From NCBI RefSeq assembly GCF_040822065.1, contig NZ_CP162005.1, forward strand, positions 682,001 through 746,000: a stretch of DNA of 64,000 nt, written 5' to 3'. Below, piece after piece: positions 44,781 through 54,835 of the stretch. Under the pieces are notes generated by a model. It was not told where the DNA came from and searched no databases. It worked only from the letters and a program-made list of their open reading frames with translations. Each line of letters begins with the position of its first letter. Position 1 is the stretch's first letter. The DNA comes from Pedobacter sp. WC2423. GTDB lineage: Bacteria; Bacteroidota; Bacteroidia; Sphingobacteriales; Sphingobacteriaceae. A program made the translations under genes and the position numbers.

Positions 44781-47546
44781 ATGATTTATATTAAAACATT
44801 GTTCAGGAACCGGTATTTAAAGGGGCTTTTGTTCTTAATAATTGTACAGGTTTTCGTATTACGGGCACAGGGTGAACCAACGAATTTCGGAGTTGATCAC
44901 CTGATCTGTGAATATAAAATGAATCCAATAAGTATTGATGTACTTAAACCTCGACTATGCTGGAAACTTACAGGTGCCAAAAGGAATATCAGGCAGACAG
45001 CCTATGAAATTCAGGTCTTTACTGAAAAAGAATCTGCGAATACATTAAAAGCTCCATTATGGTCATCTGGCAAGATATTTTCAGATCAATCTGTTCAGGT
45101 ACCTTATAATGGGCCGGCATTAAAATCAAAACAGGCGTATTTTTGGAGGGTTATGGTATGGAACAGTGAAGGAGAATCCTCTACATGGAGTAAGGTTAAC
45201 TGCTGGAGAATGGGTATTTTAAATGCCCGGGAATGGAAAGCAAAGTGGATACAATCTAATTTTAAAAATGACACCACGGGAAGCCCAAGCTCACAATTCA
45301 GAAAAGATTTTAAACTTAACAGACCTGTAAAGGAAGCCTATTTGTATATAACCTCACATGGTGTATATGAAGGTTGGCTTAATGGTGAAAGAATCGGCAA
45401 CGATTATTTCACTCCGGGCTGGACAAGTTACAATAACCGCATTCAATACCAGACTTATGATGTAACAAGTCAACTTAAAAATGGCCTGAATGCTATTGGA
45501 GTGACTTTGGGAGATGGATGGTATCGCGGTTATACTTATGACAAGAAAAAGGATATATATGGTAAAGAATTAGCTTTACTCGTTCAGTTGGAGGTCGAAT
45601 ATAAAGATGGAACACGTGGCACATTTATTTCCGACGGAACCTGGAAAACTTCACAAGGTCCGATTCATTCCTCTTCATTTTTTGACGGAGAAGTATATGA
45701 TGCTAGAATGGAAAAAATAGGCTGGTCAACAGTCGGCTATAATGATAAAGCCTGGAAGCAAGTATTGGTCAATTCAAGTATCAAAGACAATTTGGTTTCA
45801 ATGGCAGGCCCGCCAGTTAGAAAACATGAAAAATTTGTTCCGCTGAAAGTCCTTACTACCCCGCAGGGGGATCGGGTAATAGATTTTGGGCAAAATCTTG
45901 TCGGTTGGGTGAAATTTAAACTGGCTGGTAAATCTGGTGATACCTTGAAATTATACCATGCTGAGGTTCTTGATCAAAAGGGCAATTTTTATACGCAAAA
46001 CCTTCGTTCTGCCAAACAGGAAATCTCTTATGTATTTAAAGGAGGAGCTGAAGAGACGTATGAACCTCATTTTACCTTTCAAGGCTTCCGGTACGTTAAG
46101 GTTAAAGGATATACAGGTGTATTAGACTCCACAAGCATTGTAGCCTATGCGATTTACTCGGATATGCCCCAAACCGGCACATTTTCAACTTCAAACCCCT
46201 TAATTAATCAGCTTCAGCATAATATTGTGTGGGGACAGAAAGGAAATTTTGTAGATGTACCGACCGACTGCCCTCAGCGAGATGAAAGAATGGGTTGGAC
46301 TGGCGATGCACAGGCTTTTTGCAGAACAGCAACTTTCAATATGGATGTGGCTGGTTTTTATGGTAAATGGTTAAAGGATCTTGCAGCAGATCAACATAAA
46401 GACGGGGCAGTACCTTATGTAATACCAACAGTACAGGATAGTAGCGCTGTAGCTGCCACTGGCTGGGCGGATGCCGCAACAATAGTTCCCTGGAACGTTT
46501 ATCTGGCTTATGGAGATAAAAGGATACTTGAACAACAGTATCCTTCAATGAAAGGATGGGTTGATTATATGGTTCGTCACAGCAAAGATTATTTGTGGAG
46601 TACAGGAACGCATTTCGGAGACTGGTTATCGTATGCCGGGACGGATTACGAAGATGGTGCAGCAGTAACGGACAAAGGACTTATCGCGCAGACTTTCTTT
46701 GCACATTCAACACAATTATTGATCAATTCAGCTGAAATTTTAGGGAAAGTTGAAGATGAAAGGAAATATTCCATATTGTTAAATCACTTAAAATCAGCAT
46801 TCCAAAAAGAATACGTGACACCTTCAGGAAGGATTGCTTCAGGAACTCAAACGGCCTATGTTTTAGCCCTTAACTTTGATATGTTGCCAGAAGAGCTCAG
46901 ACAATCTGCAGCCGACAGGCTCCGCAGAAATATCGACAACTATGATGAACATCTTACTACAGGATTTTTAGGCACACCATATCTTAATCACGTACTTACT
47001 CGTTTTGGCCATCTTGATATGGCTTATCGTTTATTAATTAAGGAAACATACCCTTCCTGGCTATACCCGGTAAAAAATGGTGCAACAACAATTTGGGAGC
47101 GATGGGATGGCATTAAAGTAGATGGTTCATTTGAAGATCCAGGGATGAACTCATTTAACCATTATGCATATGGTGCCATTGGTGATTGGATGTACCGAGT
47201 TGTTGCTGGAATAAACACCAGCGAAACCGCCACAGGGTTTAAAGAAATGGTGATTTCCCCTAAGCCCGGAGCAAATCTCACAACTGCTCAGGCAGAATTG
47301 GAAACCCTTTATGGTAAAGTATCTTCAAAATGGATGATTGATGGAAAAAAACTGAAAATAGACATTGTAATACCTCCTAATACAACGGCAAAAATAGAAC
47401 TACCTAATGTTGCCGGCAAGGTACTGGAGAACGGAAATGACATTTACTCTGTAAAAGATCTTCATGAAATAAAGAAGGTTGGGGATACCCAACAAATGAG
47501 CGTTGGTTCCGGAAATTATCATTTTGAATATACCTTTCATTTCTAA
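44781..47546 (+). CDS. alpha-L-rhamnosidase, GH78
   Basis: 921 residues from the ATG at 44781, which gives a signal peptide (FLIIVQVFVLRAQG); a TTG 34 codons earlier lies inside susD. An N-terminal Fn3-like module, beta-sandwich domains (LYITSHGVYEGWLNG, GVTLGDGWYRGY), then the (alpha/alpha)6 catalytic domain: DCPQRDERMGWTGDAQAF supplies the general acid E, and TTIWERWDG the base E. It removes terminal L-rhamnose from plant glycosides or rhamnose-rich pectin. The only glycosidase in this locus, so the target may be a small or partly degraded rhamnoside. Confidence 0.94.
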   Translation: MIYIKTLFRNRYLKGLLFLIIVQVFVLRAQGEPTNFGVDHLICEYKMNPISIDVLKPRLCWKLTGAKRNIRQTAYEIQVFTEKESANTLKAPLWSSGKIFSDQSVQVPYNGPALKSKQAYFWRVMVWNSEGESSTWSKVNCWRMGILNAREWKAKWIQSNFKNDTTGSPSSQFRKDFKLNRPVKEAYLYITSHGVYEGWLNGERIGNDYFTPGWTSYNNRIQYQTYDVTSQLKNGLNAIGVTLGDGWYRGYTYDKKKDIYGKELALLVQLEVEYKDGTRGTFISDGTWKTSQGPIHSSSFFDGEVYDARMEKIGWSTVGYNDKAWKQVLVNSSIKDNLVSMAGPPVRKHEKFVPLKVLTTPQGDRVIDFGQNLVGWVKFKLAGKSGDTLKLYHAEVLDQKGNFYTQNLRSAKQEISYVFKGGAEETYEPHFTFQGFRYVKVKGYTGVLDSTSIVAYAIYSDMPQTGTFSTSNPLINQLQHNIVWGQKGNFVDVPTDCPQRDERMGWTGDAQAFCRTATFNMDVAGFYGKWLKDLAADQHKDGAVPYVIPTVQDSSAVAATGWADAATIVPWNVYLAYGDKRILEQQYPSMKGWVDYMVRHSKDYLWSTGTHFGDWLSYAGTDYEDGAAVTDKGLIAQTFFAHSTQLLINSAEILGKVEDERKYSILLNHLKSAFQKEYVTPSGRIASGTQTAYVLALNFDMLPEELRQSAADRLRRNIDNYDEHLTTGFLGTPYLNHVLTRFGHLDMAYRLLIKETYPSWLYPVKNGATTIWERWDGIKVDGSFEDPGMNSFNHYAYGAIGDWMYRVVAGINTSETATGFKEMVISPKPGANLTTAQAELETLYGKVSSKWMIDGKKLKIDIVIPPNTTAKIELPNVAGKVLENGNDIYSVKDLHEIKKVGDTQQMSVGSGNYHFEYTFHF

Positions 47547-47777
47547 TAAGTATGGCACATACAAACCTTTATTCTACAGTTTGCATAAGAGATCCAACAT
47601 ACAACTGATTAAGTTAATTATTCAGTTGGATTATCCTGTATTTTAATTTACAGATGCACTATGCTAAAGAAAGCAGGTGTATCATATTTGAAATATAGGA
47701 ATACACTGATCTGACTCCTCATTTTGTTTAATTAATCTCACTAAAACTATAACAGAATTATAGTTAATGCCACATCT

Positions 47778-48329
47778 ATGTCTATTACTTCTGTCCTATC
47801 GAAACTTAATTGTATCAGTTACCCTAAAATTAATATGGAATATAACACCTCAAAATTTATGGTCATGGATAATAAGGACATCAGGTTAAAAATGCTCATT
47901 CTAAAATATGATGAGCATACTTTACAACTCTCCAAGATATTAAATGAGATTACTGAAAAGGATCTTTACCGCTTCGATGTTTATTCCAAGTCTGTTCCAT
48001 GGATAGTAGGCGGCCAGGTAAGTTTTAGATTTCAGATAGCAAATGTATTAGGAATTGAGATTAATCCGTCTACTGATCAAATTTTTCGTACCGATGGTAC
48101 TCAGCTTTATATCGAATATCCCTCGCTTGAAACTTTCAGAAAAGATTGGGAAATAATCAGCCCTATTCTAAAAAATGAGATACTTGAATTAGATAACGAG
48201 GAACTATTTACTTTTTCGGAGGAAGAACCAAAGATGAAAGGAAGCTTTTTTGACCTACTGTCTTTCATGATAGAAAGGGAACGGGAAAATATAGATGCAC
48301 TAATCCTATGGAGAGGGTTGCTGACATGA
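47778..48329 (+). CDS. DinB-like four-helix protein
   Basis: 183 residues. The core from about residue 38 (KMLILKYDEHTLQLSKILNEI, then SVPWIVGGQVSFRFQIANVLG) follows the DinB/DfsB pattern of four helices; of the metal ligands only H47 is clear, and GGQ replaces the usual GH, so metal binding is doubtful. Translation may begin at 47835 (MEYNTSK) instead. Its stop overlaps the next start as ATGA. Confidence 0.55.
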   Translation: MSITSVLSKLNCISYPKINMEYNTSKFMVMDNKDIRLKMLILKYDEHTLQLSKILNEITEKDLYRFDVYSKSVPWIVGGQVSFRFQIANVLGIEINPSTDQIFRTDGTQLYIEYPSLETFRKDWEIISPILKNEILELDNEELFTFSEEEPKMKGSFFDLLSFMIERERENIDALILWRGLLT

Positions 48330-48967
48330 ATGATAATTTCAATAGATATTCGAAATATTTTCATTTAAAAAATGATGAAGAACTCATTTCTCTGATAAAG
48401 GAAGATGTAAAGGCTGCACATTATGAGCTTACCGAAAGATGGGCAACAAAGCTTTACAAAAAAGCATATAGAAAGTTACGGAATCAATCAATTGTAATGG
48501 ATCTTGTAGAGCAGGTATTCAATGAGCTTTGGGTTAACAGGAGGAAACTCAAAATAAGAAAGGCATCAGAGTATCTGGTAGGTAGTTTGAAAGACAAGCT
48601 ATACGAACTTGATGAGAAAAATGAGTTACACAGTGCCTATACCGAGTCCCTAAATCATTTTGCCCTGGTAATACTTAAGGCTGATTCAGCATTGAGTATC
48701 CCGAAAATTAAGGAGCTCATTGATAAATGGCTCCTTATCCAACCTCCAGAACGAGTTCAGATTTTTAACCTTAAATACAAGGTGAAAATGACTTCAAAAC
48801 AGATATGCGAAAAATTAGATATTCCGTTAAATGTCGTAAATGCACAAATAAACGGTTCCGGGCGCAGTTTAAATGAATATGTTCAGCGATTCCATATAAT
48901 GAAATTAAATAGAAGAAAAACGCATCGGATCAGGTCATTATTCAAGCGGCGAAAACATATACAATAG
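48326..48967 (+). CDS. ECF sigma-like regulator
   Basis: 213 residues from the ATG at 48326, which overlaps the preceding TGA as ATGA. Region 2-like helices (LYKKAYRKLRNQSIVMDLVEQVFNELWVNRR) and a region 4-like HTH (MTSKQICEKLDIPLNVVNAQINGSG) are present, but both are more diverged than in the 38076 gene. The very basic C-terminus ends RIRSLFKRRKHIQ. It lies just before the Vgr gene and might regulate it. Confidence 0.65.
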   Translation: MNDNFNRYSKYFHLKNDEELISLIKEDVKAAHYELTERWATKLYKKAYRKLRNQSIVMDLVEQVFNELWVNRRKLKIRKASEYLVGSLKDKLYELDEKNELHSAYTESLNHFALVILKADSALSIPKIKELIDKWLLIQPPERVQIFNLKYKVKMTSKQICEKLDIPLNVVNAQINGSGRSLNEYVQRFHIMKLNRRKTHRIRSLFKRRKHIQ

Positions 48968-49038
48968 CTCTTTGTGCCACTACTATAATAACGTTGACGT
49001 AATAAACTACAATACAATTGATTAAGGTATATATATTG

Positions 49039-50871
49039 ATGATAAATCCTAATATCATGGTAAACAAATTAATCGCAGACATAAACATAGAGCAGGTGCC
49101 TATTACGCATTTCAGCCTTTTTTCGCTGGACCAGCGTTTCAATGAACATCATATTTTTGAACTCCGTATTAATCACGATCAGGTCGAGGGTACCAGTAGC
49201 ATTACTCTTGCCAAATCCAAAGATTTCATAGGGAAGAGCTTGACTGCTCAATTTGGTATTCTTGGAGAACCCCAAAACATCTTCACGGGGATCATTGCAA
49301 AAGTTGAGATCGCCCAAACCCACGGTTTTCAGGGCGATATAGTAATCACCGGGTATAGTCCGGGTATCCTGCTTGACAGAGGCCCCGATCTGGGTTCTTA
49401 TCTCAATAAAAACCTAAAAACCATTTTGAAACAAGCTACCAATGATACGCCGCAGAATGACCTGAATTTTCAAATCAATCCAGCTTATACCTCCATGATT
49501 GATTATATCATACAATATAAAGAAAGTGATTTTGATTTCATCAACCGGCTTTCTGCTGAATACCATGAATGGTTTTATTATGATGGCAGTATGCTGCATT
49601 TCGGTAAGCCAGACCAGCAGGAAGAAGTTGCACTTATATACGGAAGGGATCTTCACAGCATGCAATATGGAATGCAGATTGCCCCTCTGAATTATCAGAA
49701 GTTTGCCTATCATTCCCCGGAAGACATATTATTGAGCGCAAAGCCTTCAGTAAAAAGCTCAAGCTTGTCAGATGTCTCCCACGCCATTTCTGCCTCTAAC
49801 GATGTATATAGTAAACGCTTCAGCCAGCCACTAAGTGTCAGGGTGAACTCCCAAAAAGAGATTGATACATTTGTAAACGATGAGCATAAAGCGCTCGTGT
49901 CTGGACTTGTCCAAGTCAATGGCCGTGGCGACAATCCTCAGGTAGGGATTGGCAAAGTGGTTAATATCAGTACCAGTATGCGCAATGGACAGGATTTCCA
50001 GGTAGAAGACTTCGGAAAATTTGTTGTGATGGCCATCCATCATGAAATTGACGGTGTTGGACATTATCACCATACTTTTGAAGGGGTTTCTTCGGAGAGT
50101 GAGAAGTTACCAGTTAGACGCGCTTTAAAACCTCAACCAGATATGCAATTGGCCAATGTGGTGGACAATAATGATCCCCAAGGACACGGACGCATAAAAG
50201 TGAAGTTTAAATGGCAATGCGGAACCAATGACGAAACGGAATGGCTTCGGGTAATGACACCTGATGCAGGCAGCAGCGACAAAGTGAGTAAAAATAGAGG
50301 GTTCGCATTTATCCCCGAAAAAGGGGATCAGGTTGTAATAGCTTTTGAAGAAGGGAATATAGCAAGGCCCATTGTTTTGGGCAGTGTTTATCATGGTAAT
50401 AACGGCTCTGGAGGGTCAGAGGATAATCATTTAAAAAGTATTGCGACCAGAAGTGGTAATAAGCTGCAAATGAATGACGCAGATGGAAGTGTTAACCTTA
50501 TGGATAAAGGAAGTGCTAACCTCCATTTTGATGGGGCAGGTAACGCCACCCTCAATGCTGCAAACTCTAAGACCATCAATGTAGGCGGTGATAAAGATAA
50601 TCCACCTCAATCAGTTATTCATGCCGACGCAGAAGGCAACATTGTTTTAGATGCAAAAACATCCATTACCCTAAAAGTTGGTGATAACCTGTTGTCTATT
50701 GATAAAGAAGGACTCATTAAACTAAACGGCAAAAATTTACAGCAAACCGTTAAAAATAACTACGATTTAGATGCTAAAAGAGTCACGCAAACTGCAAAAG
50801 GGGCGAATTTTAAAATTAATAGCGATCAAAATGTAATTGTAAGCGGAGGAAAAGAAGTTCAACTGAAATAG
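49039..50871 (+). CDS. Vgr-family spike protein (type VI secretion or related)
   Basis: 610 residues from the ATG at 49039; an ATG at 49057 (MVNKLIADINIEQ) is equally possible. The gp27-like part is at about 20-340 (FELRINHDQVEG, DFDFINRLSAEYHEWFYYDG), the gp5 OB-like domain with GHGRIKVKFKWQ and RPIVLGSVYHGN, and a beta-helical tail with SVNLMDKGSANLHF and SVIHADAEGNIVLDA repeats. It forms the puncturing tip that carries effectors. The next gene encodes a PAAR-like tip protein. No sheath, tube or baseplate genes lie in the window, so this is an orphan vgr module. Confidence 0.9.
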   Translation: MINPNIMVNKLIADINIEQVPITHFSLFSLDQRFNEHHIFELRINHDQVEGTSSITLAKSKDFIGKSLTAQFGILGEPQNIFTGIIAKVEIAQTHGFQGDIVITGYSPGILLDRGPDLGSYLNKNLKTILKQATNDTPQNDLNFQINPAYTSMIDYIIQYKESDFDFINRLSAEYHEWFYYDGSMLHFGKPDQQEEVALIYGRDLHSMQYGMQIAPLNYQKFAYHSPEDILLSAKPSVKSSSLSDVSHAISASNDVYSKRFSQPLSVRVNSQKEIDTFVNDEHKALVSGLVQVNGRGDNPQVGIGKVVNISTSMRNGQDFQVEDFGKFVVMAIHHEIDGVGHYHHTFEGVSSESEKLPVRRALKPQPDMQLANVVDNNDPQGHGRIKVKFKWQCGTNDETEWLRVMTPDAGSSDKVSKNRGFAFIPEKGDQVVIAFEEGNIARPIVLGSVYHGNNGSGGSEDNHLKSIATRSGNKLQMNDADGSVNLMDKGSANLHFDGAGNATLNAANSKTINVGGDKDNPPQSVIHADAEGNIVLDAKTSITLKVGDNLLSIDKEGLIKLNGKNLQQTVKNNYDLDAKRVTQTAKGANFKINSDQNVIVSGGKEVQLK

Positions 50872-50881
50872 ATAATACATC

Positions 50882-51214
50882 ATGCAATATTTAAAGAACA
50901 ATGCGATATTACAGTGTGACAAAGGGTTAATTTCTTCGCCACTCAACGTAACAAGCAACTCAAAAATCAAAAACCGAGATGGCGTTTTCGCTACTGATAA
51001 AGACAACATAGCGGGAGTTAATATCACTCATTTCACATTATGTGCCATAGCTGGGATATGCAGGCTAAACCTAAACTTAAGTGGACAACCCCTTAACTGG
51101 ATAAATACGGTTCCAAAAGTCAGTATTTCAGGAATGAAGCCCCTTTATGAAGTTTCTAAGTGTATTTGCCCTTTAGGAGGCATTATTTCAAGTATTAACT
51201 CCGGACAAATTTAA
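50882..51214 (+). CDS. DUF4280 PAAR-like protein
   Basis: 110 residues. Pattern of DUF4280: GLISSPLNVTS, VFATDKDNIAGVNITHFTLC, LNWINTVPKVSISGMKPLYE and the final CICPLGGIISSINSGQI, with cysteines that fold or bind metal at the tip. It caps the Vgr spike and links the next gene's product to it. 10 bp after vgr. Confidence 0.88.
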   Translation: MQYLKNNAILQCDKGLISSPLNVTSNSKIKNRDGVFATDKDNIAGVNITHFTLCAIAGICRLNLNLSGQPLNWINTVPKVSISGMKPLYEVSKCICPLGGIISSINSGQI

Positions 51215-51216
51215 TT

Positions 51217-51903
51217 ATGGCAGCAGCATTAGCCACAGCGTGGGCATTTGAAGGAACAGCAGCAGCGACAGGATTATCAATGTCATGGAATCCAATAGGG
51301 TGGATCATTGACATCGTTGTGATTGTTGTAGCAGTCGTGCTGGTCGTCGCAACAATACTGGCGGCAGTGGTACTAATTATTGATAATTGGGATGCAATTT
51401 GTGCTTTCTGCACCTGGGTAGGGGGAGAAATGGTGGCTGCAGCCAATTGGGTCGCAGCTACAGCCGTTGCCGTTTGGGATGCTGCAACAGTAGTAGAAGA
51501 AAAGGCTGAAAAGAAAGTAAAGGATTGGGCTAAAGAACTTGCAGCTCTTATTGCAGCTGAAACAGCACTGATAAGAAAATGGAACGTATACCAGATTATT
51601 ATGAAACAGCCGGGTAGATACCAAAAAAGGACTTGGGGCTTTGGCTGGAATATATGGCATAACTATCCAGCTGACTGCAATGGAGATAATACCTTTAAAT
51701 ATGGGATTACCATAAGAAATACCGTTCCCGAAAGATATACAGGCGGCTATATTAGTATTCAGCTAAGTCTCGGTAGATTGGAACAGGGATTCTTTCATGG
51801 ACCTTACGATGCTCTAACGGCAAAAATGGAAGAAACTGGCTATATTGCAGCTTACTTTGGTAAACATTTAACTTTCCCCCCGGGCAATTCAAAATTAGGT
51901 TAA
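51217..51903 (+). CDS. putative Vgr-delivered effector with transmembrane N-terminus
   Basis: 228 residues. Residues about 26-60 form one or two very hydrophobic helices (WIIDIVVIVVAVVLVVATIL, then LAAVVLIID), followed by Ala/Trp-rich helices and a C-terminal soluble region (about 125-228) with NTFKYGITIRNTVPERYTGG. The position two bases after the PAAR-like gene, plus a hydrophobic N-terminus and a distinct C-terminus, suits a T6SS-type effector with a pre-toxin membrane segment. No known toxin family was recognised; the KYGI...RY pattern occurs in several polymorphic toxin tails, so a nuclease-like tail is possible. Confidence 0.6.
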   Translation: MAAALATAWAFEGTAAATGLSMSWNPIGWIIDIVVIVVAVVLVVATILAAVVLIIDNWDAICAFCTWVGGEMVAAANWVAATAVAVWDAATVVEEKAEKKVKDWAKELAALIAAETALIRKWNVYQIIMKQPGRYQKRTWGFGWNIWHNYPADCNGDNTFKYGITIRNTVPERYTGGYISIQLSLGRLEQGFFHGPYDALTAKMEETGYIAAYFGKHLTFPPGNSKLG

Positions 51904-51919
51904 CACACTTTATTGGGTA

Positions 51920-52744
51920 ATGAAAAAAGAAGAAATAGAAGTTTTGTTATTAGAGGCTCGTGCCTACCGTGATATGCGGAATTATGCTGGTGCATTAGAA
52001 GATCTTCACCAGATTGTCAATGCAGTGACTGATAATGTAGTTTATACTTATTTATTAGCAAGCACCTATCTTGAAGCCGAAAACACCGAAGCTGCCAGGC
52101 TATATGCAGATAAAGCAATAACCATACAGGCCAATTATAAAGAAGCTATAGAACTACTTGGCTTAATTAATGAAGCGGAAGAAAAGTTTGAAGCAGCAGA
52201 AGGCTGCTACCTAAAATGTTTAGAGATTGATCCAAATTTTGACAATGCCCGCTTTCTCTTAGTTCAATTGTATTCGAATTATTTTTTTCCAAAACGTTTA
52301 GGTGAGTACCAAGATGGATATATCGAGTTCTTTAATGTCCCTGAAAAAGTAGCGAAACATGCTACCTATTTGTTAGAAAAGAACATTGTAGATTTAGATA
52401 AACTGACAAAAAAGAAGACAAGAGAACTTTCAAAATTTTGTTTGCTCACTTTCCGTTTGCTTTCTGTCGCATTATATAAATTAAGGAAATATGAGGATTG
52501 TATCCAATGTTTAAAGAAACAAATAGAATTTTCATCCTTACACACTAAACTCTTTCCTGGCTTTTTCATTAACGAAGAAACAAACATTTTTAAATTATAT
52601 CATTTACTAGGCAACGAAGAAAAGAAGAAAGAATATATAAAAATATTTGAATCCTATATGAATCAAGGCGGTAACAAGAAAGAATCCGAAGAGCATGTTC
52701 TGAATTCGATTGCTGAAGCAGACAAAGGACTAGTTTATCTGTAA
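51920..52744 (+). CDS. TPR-repeat protein
   Basis: 274 residues with at least three TPR units in the first half (AYRDMRNYAGALEDLHQIV, STYLEAENTEAARLYADKAI, LGLINEAEEKFEAAEGCYL), then a helical C-terminal part. No signal peptide, so cytoplasmic. Sixteen bases after the putative effector gene; immunity protein or effector chaperone are both plausible. Confidence 0.75.
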   Translation: MKKEEIEVLLLEARAYRDMRNYAGALEDLHQIVNAVTDNVVYTYLLASTYLEAENTEAARLYADKAITIQANYKEAIELLGLINEAEEKFEAAEGCYLKCLEIDPNFDNARFLLVQLYSNYFFPKRLGEYQDGYIEFFNVPEKVAKHATYLLEKNIVDLDKLTKKKTRELSKFCLLTFRLLSVALYKLRKYEDCIQCLKKQIEFSSLHTKLFPGFFINEETNIFKLYHLLGNEEKKKEYIKIFESYMNQGGNKKESEEHVLNSIAEADKGLVYL

Positions 52745-52769
52745 TCAGATTGAAGCATAAAATCAACAT

Positions 52770-53489
52770 ATGGAAAATAGAGAACAACTAAACAGAGATT
52801 TAGAAGAGGCATTGAACAATGATGATATTGAAGAAGTTTATGTTTTGTATAGCAAATTGATTAAAAATTATCCAACAGAATATTTTTCCTATAGAAATTT
52901 GGCAGAGTATATGTTGACGAATTACGAAGAATTCATGGATACAGAAGCAGGTGTTGAGGAAACTCTGGTATCCGTAATCAAAAAAATTAAGTCCGGCCAA
53001 TCTCTGTGTGAAGATCAATTTTTAGCAAATTTGCACCTATATGAGTATAAATTAATTGACATATTAACAGAATACGATCCCGCTTATTTTGATCAGTTTA
53101 GCGGAGCATACCAAATCGGGCTACTAAATAAAGTAATTGAACTAGACCCCTCAAATATAGATGCTTACGAAAAAAGAGGAGCTATTTTTCAAGCAATAGG
53201 CCAGAAGGATCAGGCGAAAGCAGATTTCGATCAAATGGCAATCTTGCTCAATGCTAAGGCCAGTAACCCGCTTAAAGATGAGGAAATATTAAAAACAGTG
53301 ACTCTTGCCGTTAATCAGGAAATTAATGGCAAAGAATTAGAGGCCTGCCGAAATTTCGAAAAAATACTCGCTCAAAACACAAATGATACTGTAAAAAAAG
53401 TTTGCTACCAAGCCCTGATCAGGATATATGGTAAATTGCATAACCTGGAAAAAGTAGATGAATATCAAGACTTATTAGATAGCCTCTAA
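52770..53489 (+). CDS. TPR-repeat protein
   Basis: 239 residues, cytoplasmic. TPR-like units: LNRDLEEALNNDDIEEVYVLY, then IELDPSNIDAYEKRGAIFQ and IGQKDQAKADFDQM. Similar in kind, not in close sequence, to the preceding gene. Probably in the same transcript as the Vgr module. Confidence 0.72.
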   Translation: MENREQLNRDLEEALNNDDIEEVYVLYSKLIKNYPTEYFSYRNLAEYMLTNYEEFMDTEAGVEETLVSVIKKIKSGQSLCEDQFLANLHLYEYKLIDILTEYDPAYFDQFSGAYQIGLLNKVIELDPSNIDAYEKRGAIFQAIGQKDQAKADFDQMAILLNAKASNPLKDEEILKTVTLAVNQEINGKELEACRNFEKILAQNTNDTVKKVCYQALIRIYGKLHNLEKVDEYQDLLDSL

Positions 53490-53493
53490 CAAC

Positions 53494-54318
53494 ATGGAAA
53501 TCACGCTCAAAACTATAGACCCTGTTAAATATCAATTTGCTTATAAAAAAAATACTGTATACAAAACCAAGACTCTGGTTAATACAATCGGTAATGGTAA
53601 GTTTAGTTTCTTTTTAGAATCTACTGAAAAAGGTCTCGAACTTGTTTTTAGAAATGAATTCTACACGAATAATACCTCAAAAGACCCATTGGTTTTTTCT
53701 CCCGTAAAACTCATATATCACCCTGACGGGAATTTATTTTTAATTAAAAACAGAGAAAACCTTAAAATTCAATGGAGTAAGTATAAGGAAAAATATAGGA
53801 ATGCTGAGAATTTATCCGTACTGATGACCTTTGAACGGTTGTATTTCCATACTCCTTTAGGATTGGAATATGAATTGGCGTCTAATGGTGCATACGTCCC
53901 GTTTCTTCTTTATGTTTACTATACAGATCTAAAGGAGGACACTATTCTAAGAGGCATGGACTGGGTGCATACACCTTTAAACTTACCCCTGAGAATTGAT
54001 TATCAGGCAGGCGGTACTAAAGGAGATATCATTTATATTCTAGGTGTAATTTCCTTGGACGAAGAAATGCTGACTAAGGTAATAGCCGATAAGAATTTCC
54101 AAAGCAGGGCCAAACCTTACCATTATTCAAGAAATTTTCAGATTCAGTCGGAAATAAAAATTGCATATGATCTGAATACGGGATATATTCATTCTGCAGT
54201 ATTTAGGCTAAAAATATCAGGAAAAGAGGAACAAATTATTGAAGAAATTGATTATGAATTTACTCAGGATGGCCTGGATAATATTTTCAGACCAAAAAAC
54301 AGGAGCTTTCTGATATAG
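53494..54318 (+). CDS. protein of unknown function, Vgr module
   Basis: 274 residues, mainly beta-rich (GKFSFFLESTEKGLELVF, LMTFERLYFHTPLG, YHYSRNFQIQSEIKIAYDL). No signal peptide or membrane helix. Starts 4 bp after the TPR gene, so translationally close. No family recognised; immunity or accessory role possible. Confidence 0.65.
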   Translation: MEITLKTIDPVKYQFAYKKNTVYKTKTLVNTIGNGKFSFFLESTEKGLELVFRNEFYTNNTSKDPLVFSPVKLIYHPDGNLFLIKNRENLKIQWSKYKEKYRNAENLSVLMTFERLYFHTPLGLEYELASNGAYVPFLLYVYYTDLKEDTILRGMDWVHTPLNLPLRIDYQAGGTKGDIIYILGVISLDEEMLTKVIADKNFQSRAKPYHYSRNFQIQSEIKIAYDLNTGYIHSAVFRLKISGKEEQIIEEIDYEFTQDGLDNIFRPKNRSFLI

Positions 54319-54493
54319 TATATTAAATAATCATAAAGTATAATACTAAGACTAGTTCTCTGAGAATAAAAAAAATTATACTGAATTTAAGCAAAAACTA
54401 ATTGACTGGTCTGATAGAAGTTTGGAAGGAGGCAGGAGCTCTCTGCCACCAGGATTTTTTGATTAAATTGATAGTTTATAGTAATTTAATTTT

Positions 54494-54835
54494 ATGGAAG
54501 AAGAAAACAAAGTGTCAATATTTGGTGGATTTGTTTTATCTGAAGAACACCTTTCCTCATTTGTTAAGGAGAATTTTACGGAGGATGGTGATATCTATTC
54601 AGATTTAATGGATGATCTAAAAGTTGATTACATAGATAATCAATTTCAAGAAGTGCTTTATATTGGTAAGGAAGTTATTAAGGATGATTTGGTGCAATTT
54701 TCGTATTCAGAATCTTTTTTGCATTTAATAAACGAGGATTTATCAGGTTATAATAGTGTGATTTTATTATATAATTTTAACTGTAAAAATAAACCTCAAA
54801 AAATTACTTTAATAGGGGTTTATGATTACCGTTGA
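54494..54835 (+). CDS. small protein of unknown function
   Basis: 113 residues, acidic (VKENFTEDGDIYSDLMDDL). It looks like a small cytoplasmic immunity-type protein in size and charge; no family recognised. Its end overlaps the next start by 14 bp. Confidence 0.5.
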   Translation: MEEENKVSIFGGFVLSEEHLSSFVKENFTEDGDIYSDLMDDLKVDYIDNQFQEVLYIGKEVIKDDLVQFSYSESFLHLINEDLSGYNSVILLYNFNCKNKPQKITLIGVYDYR

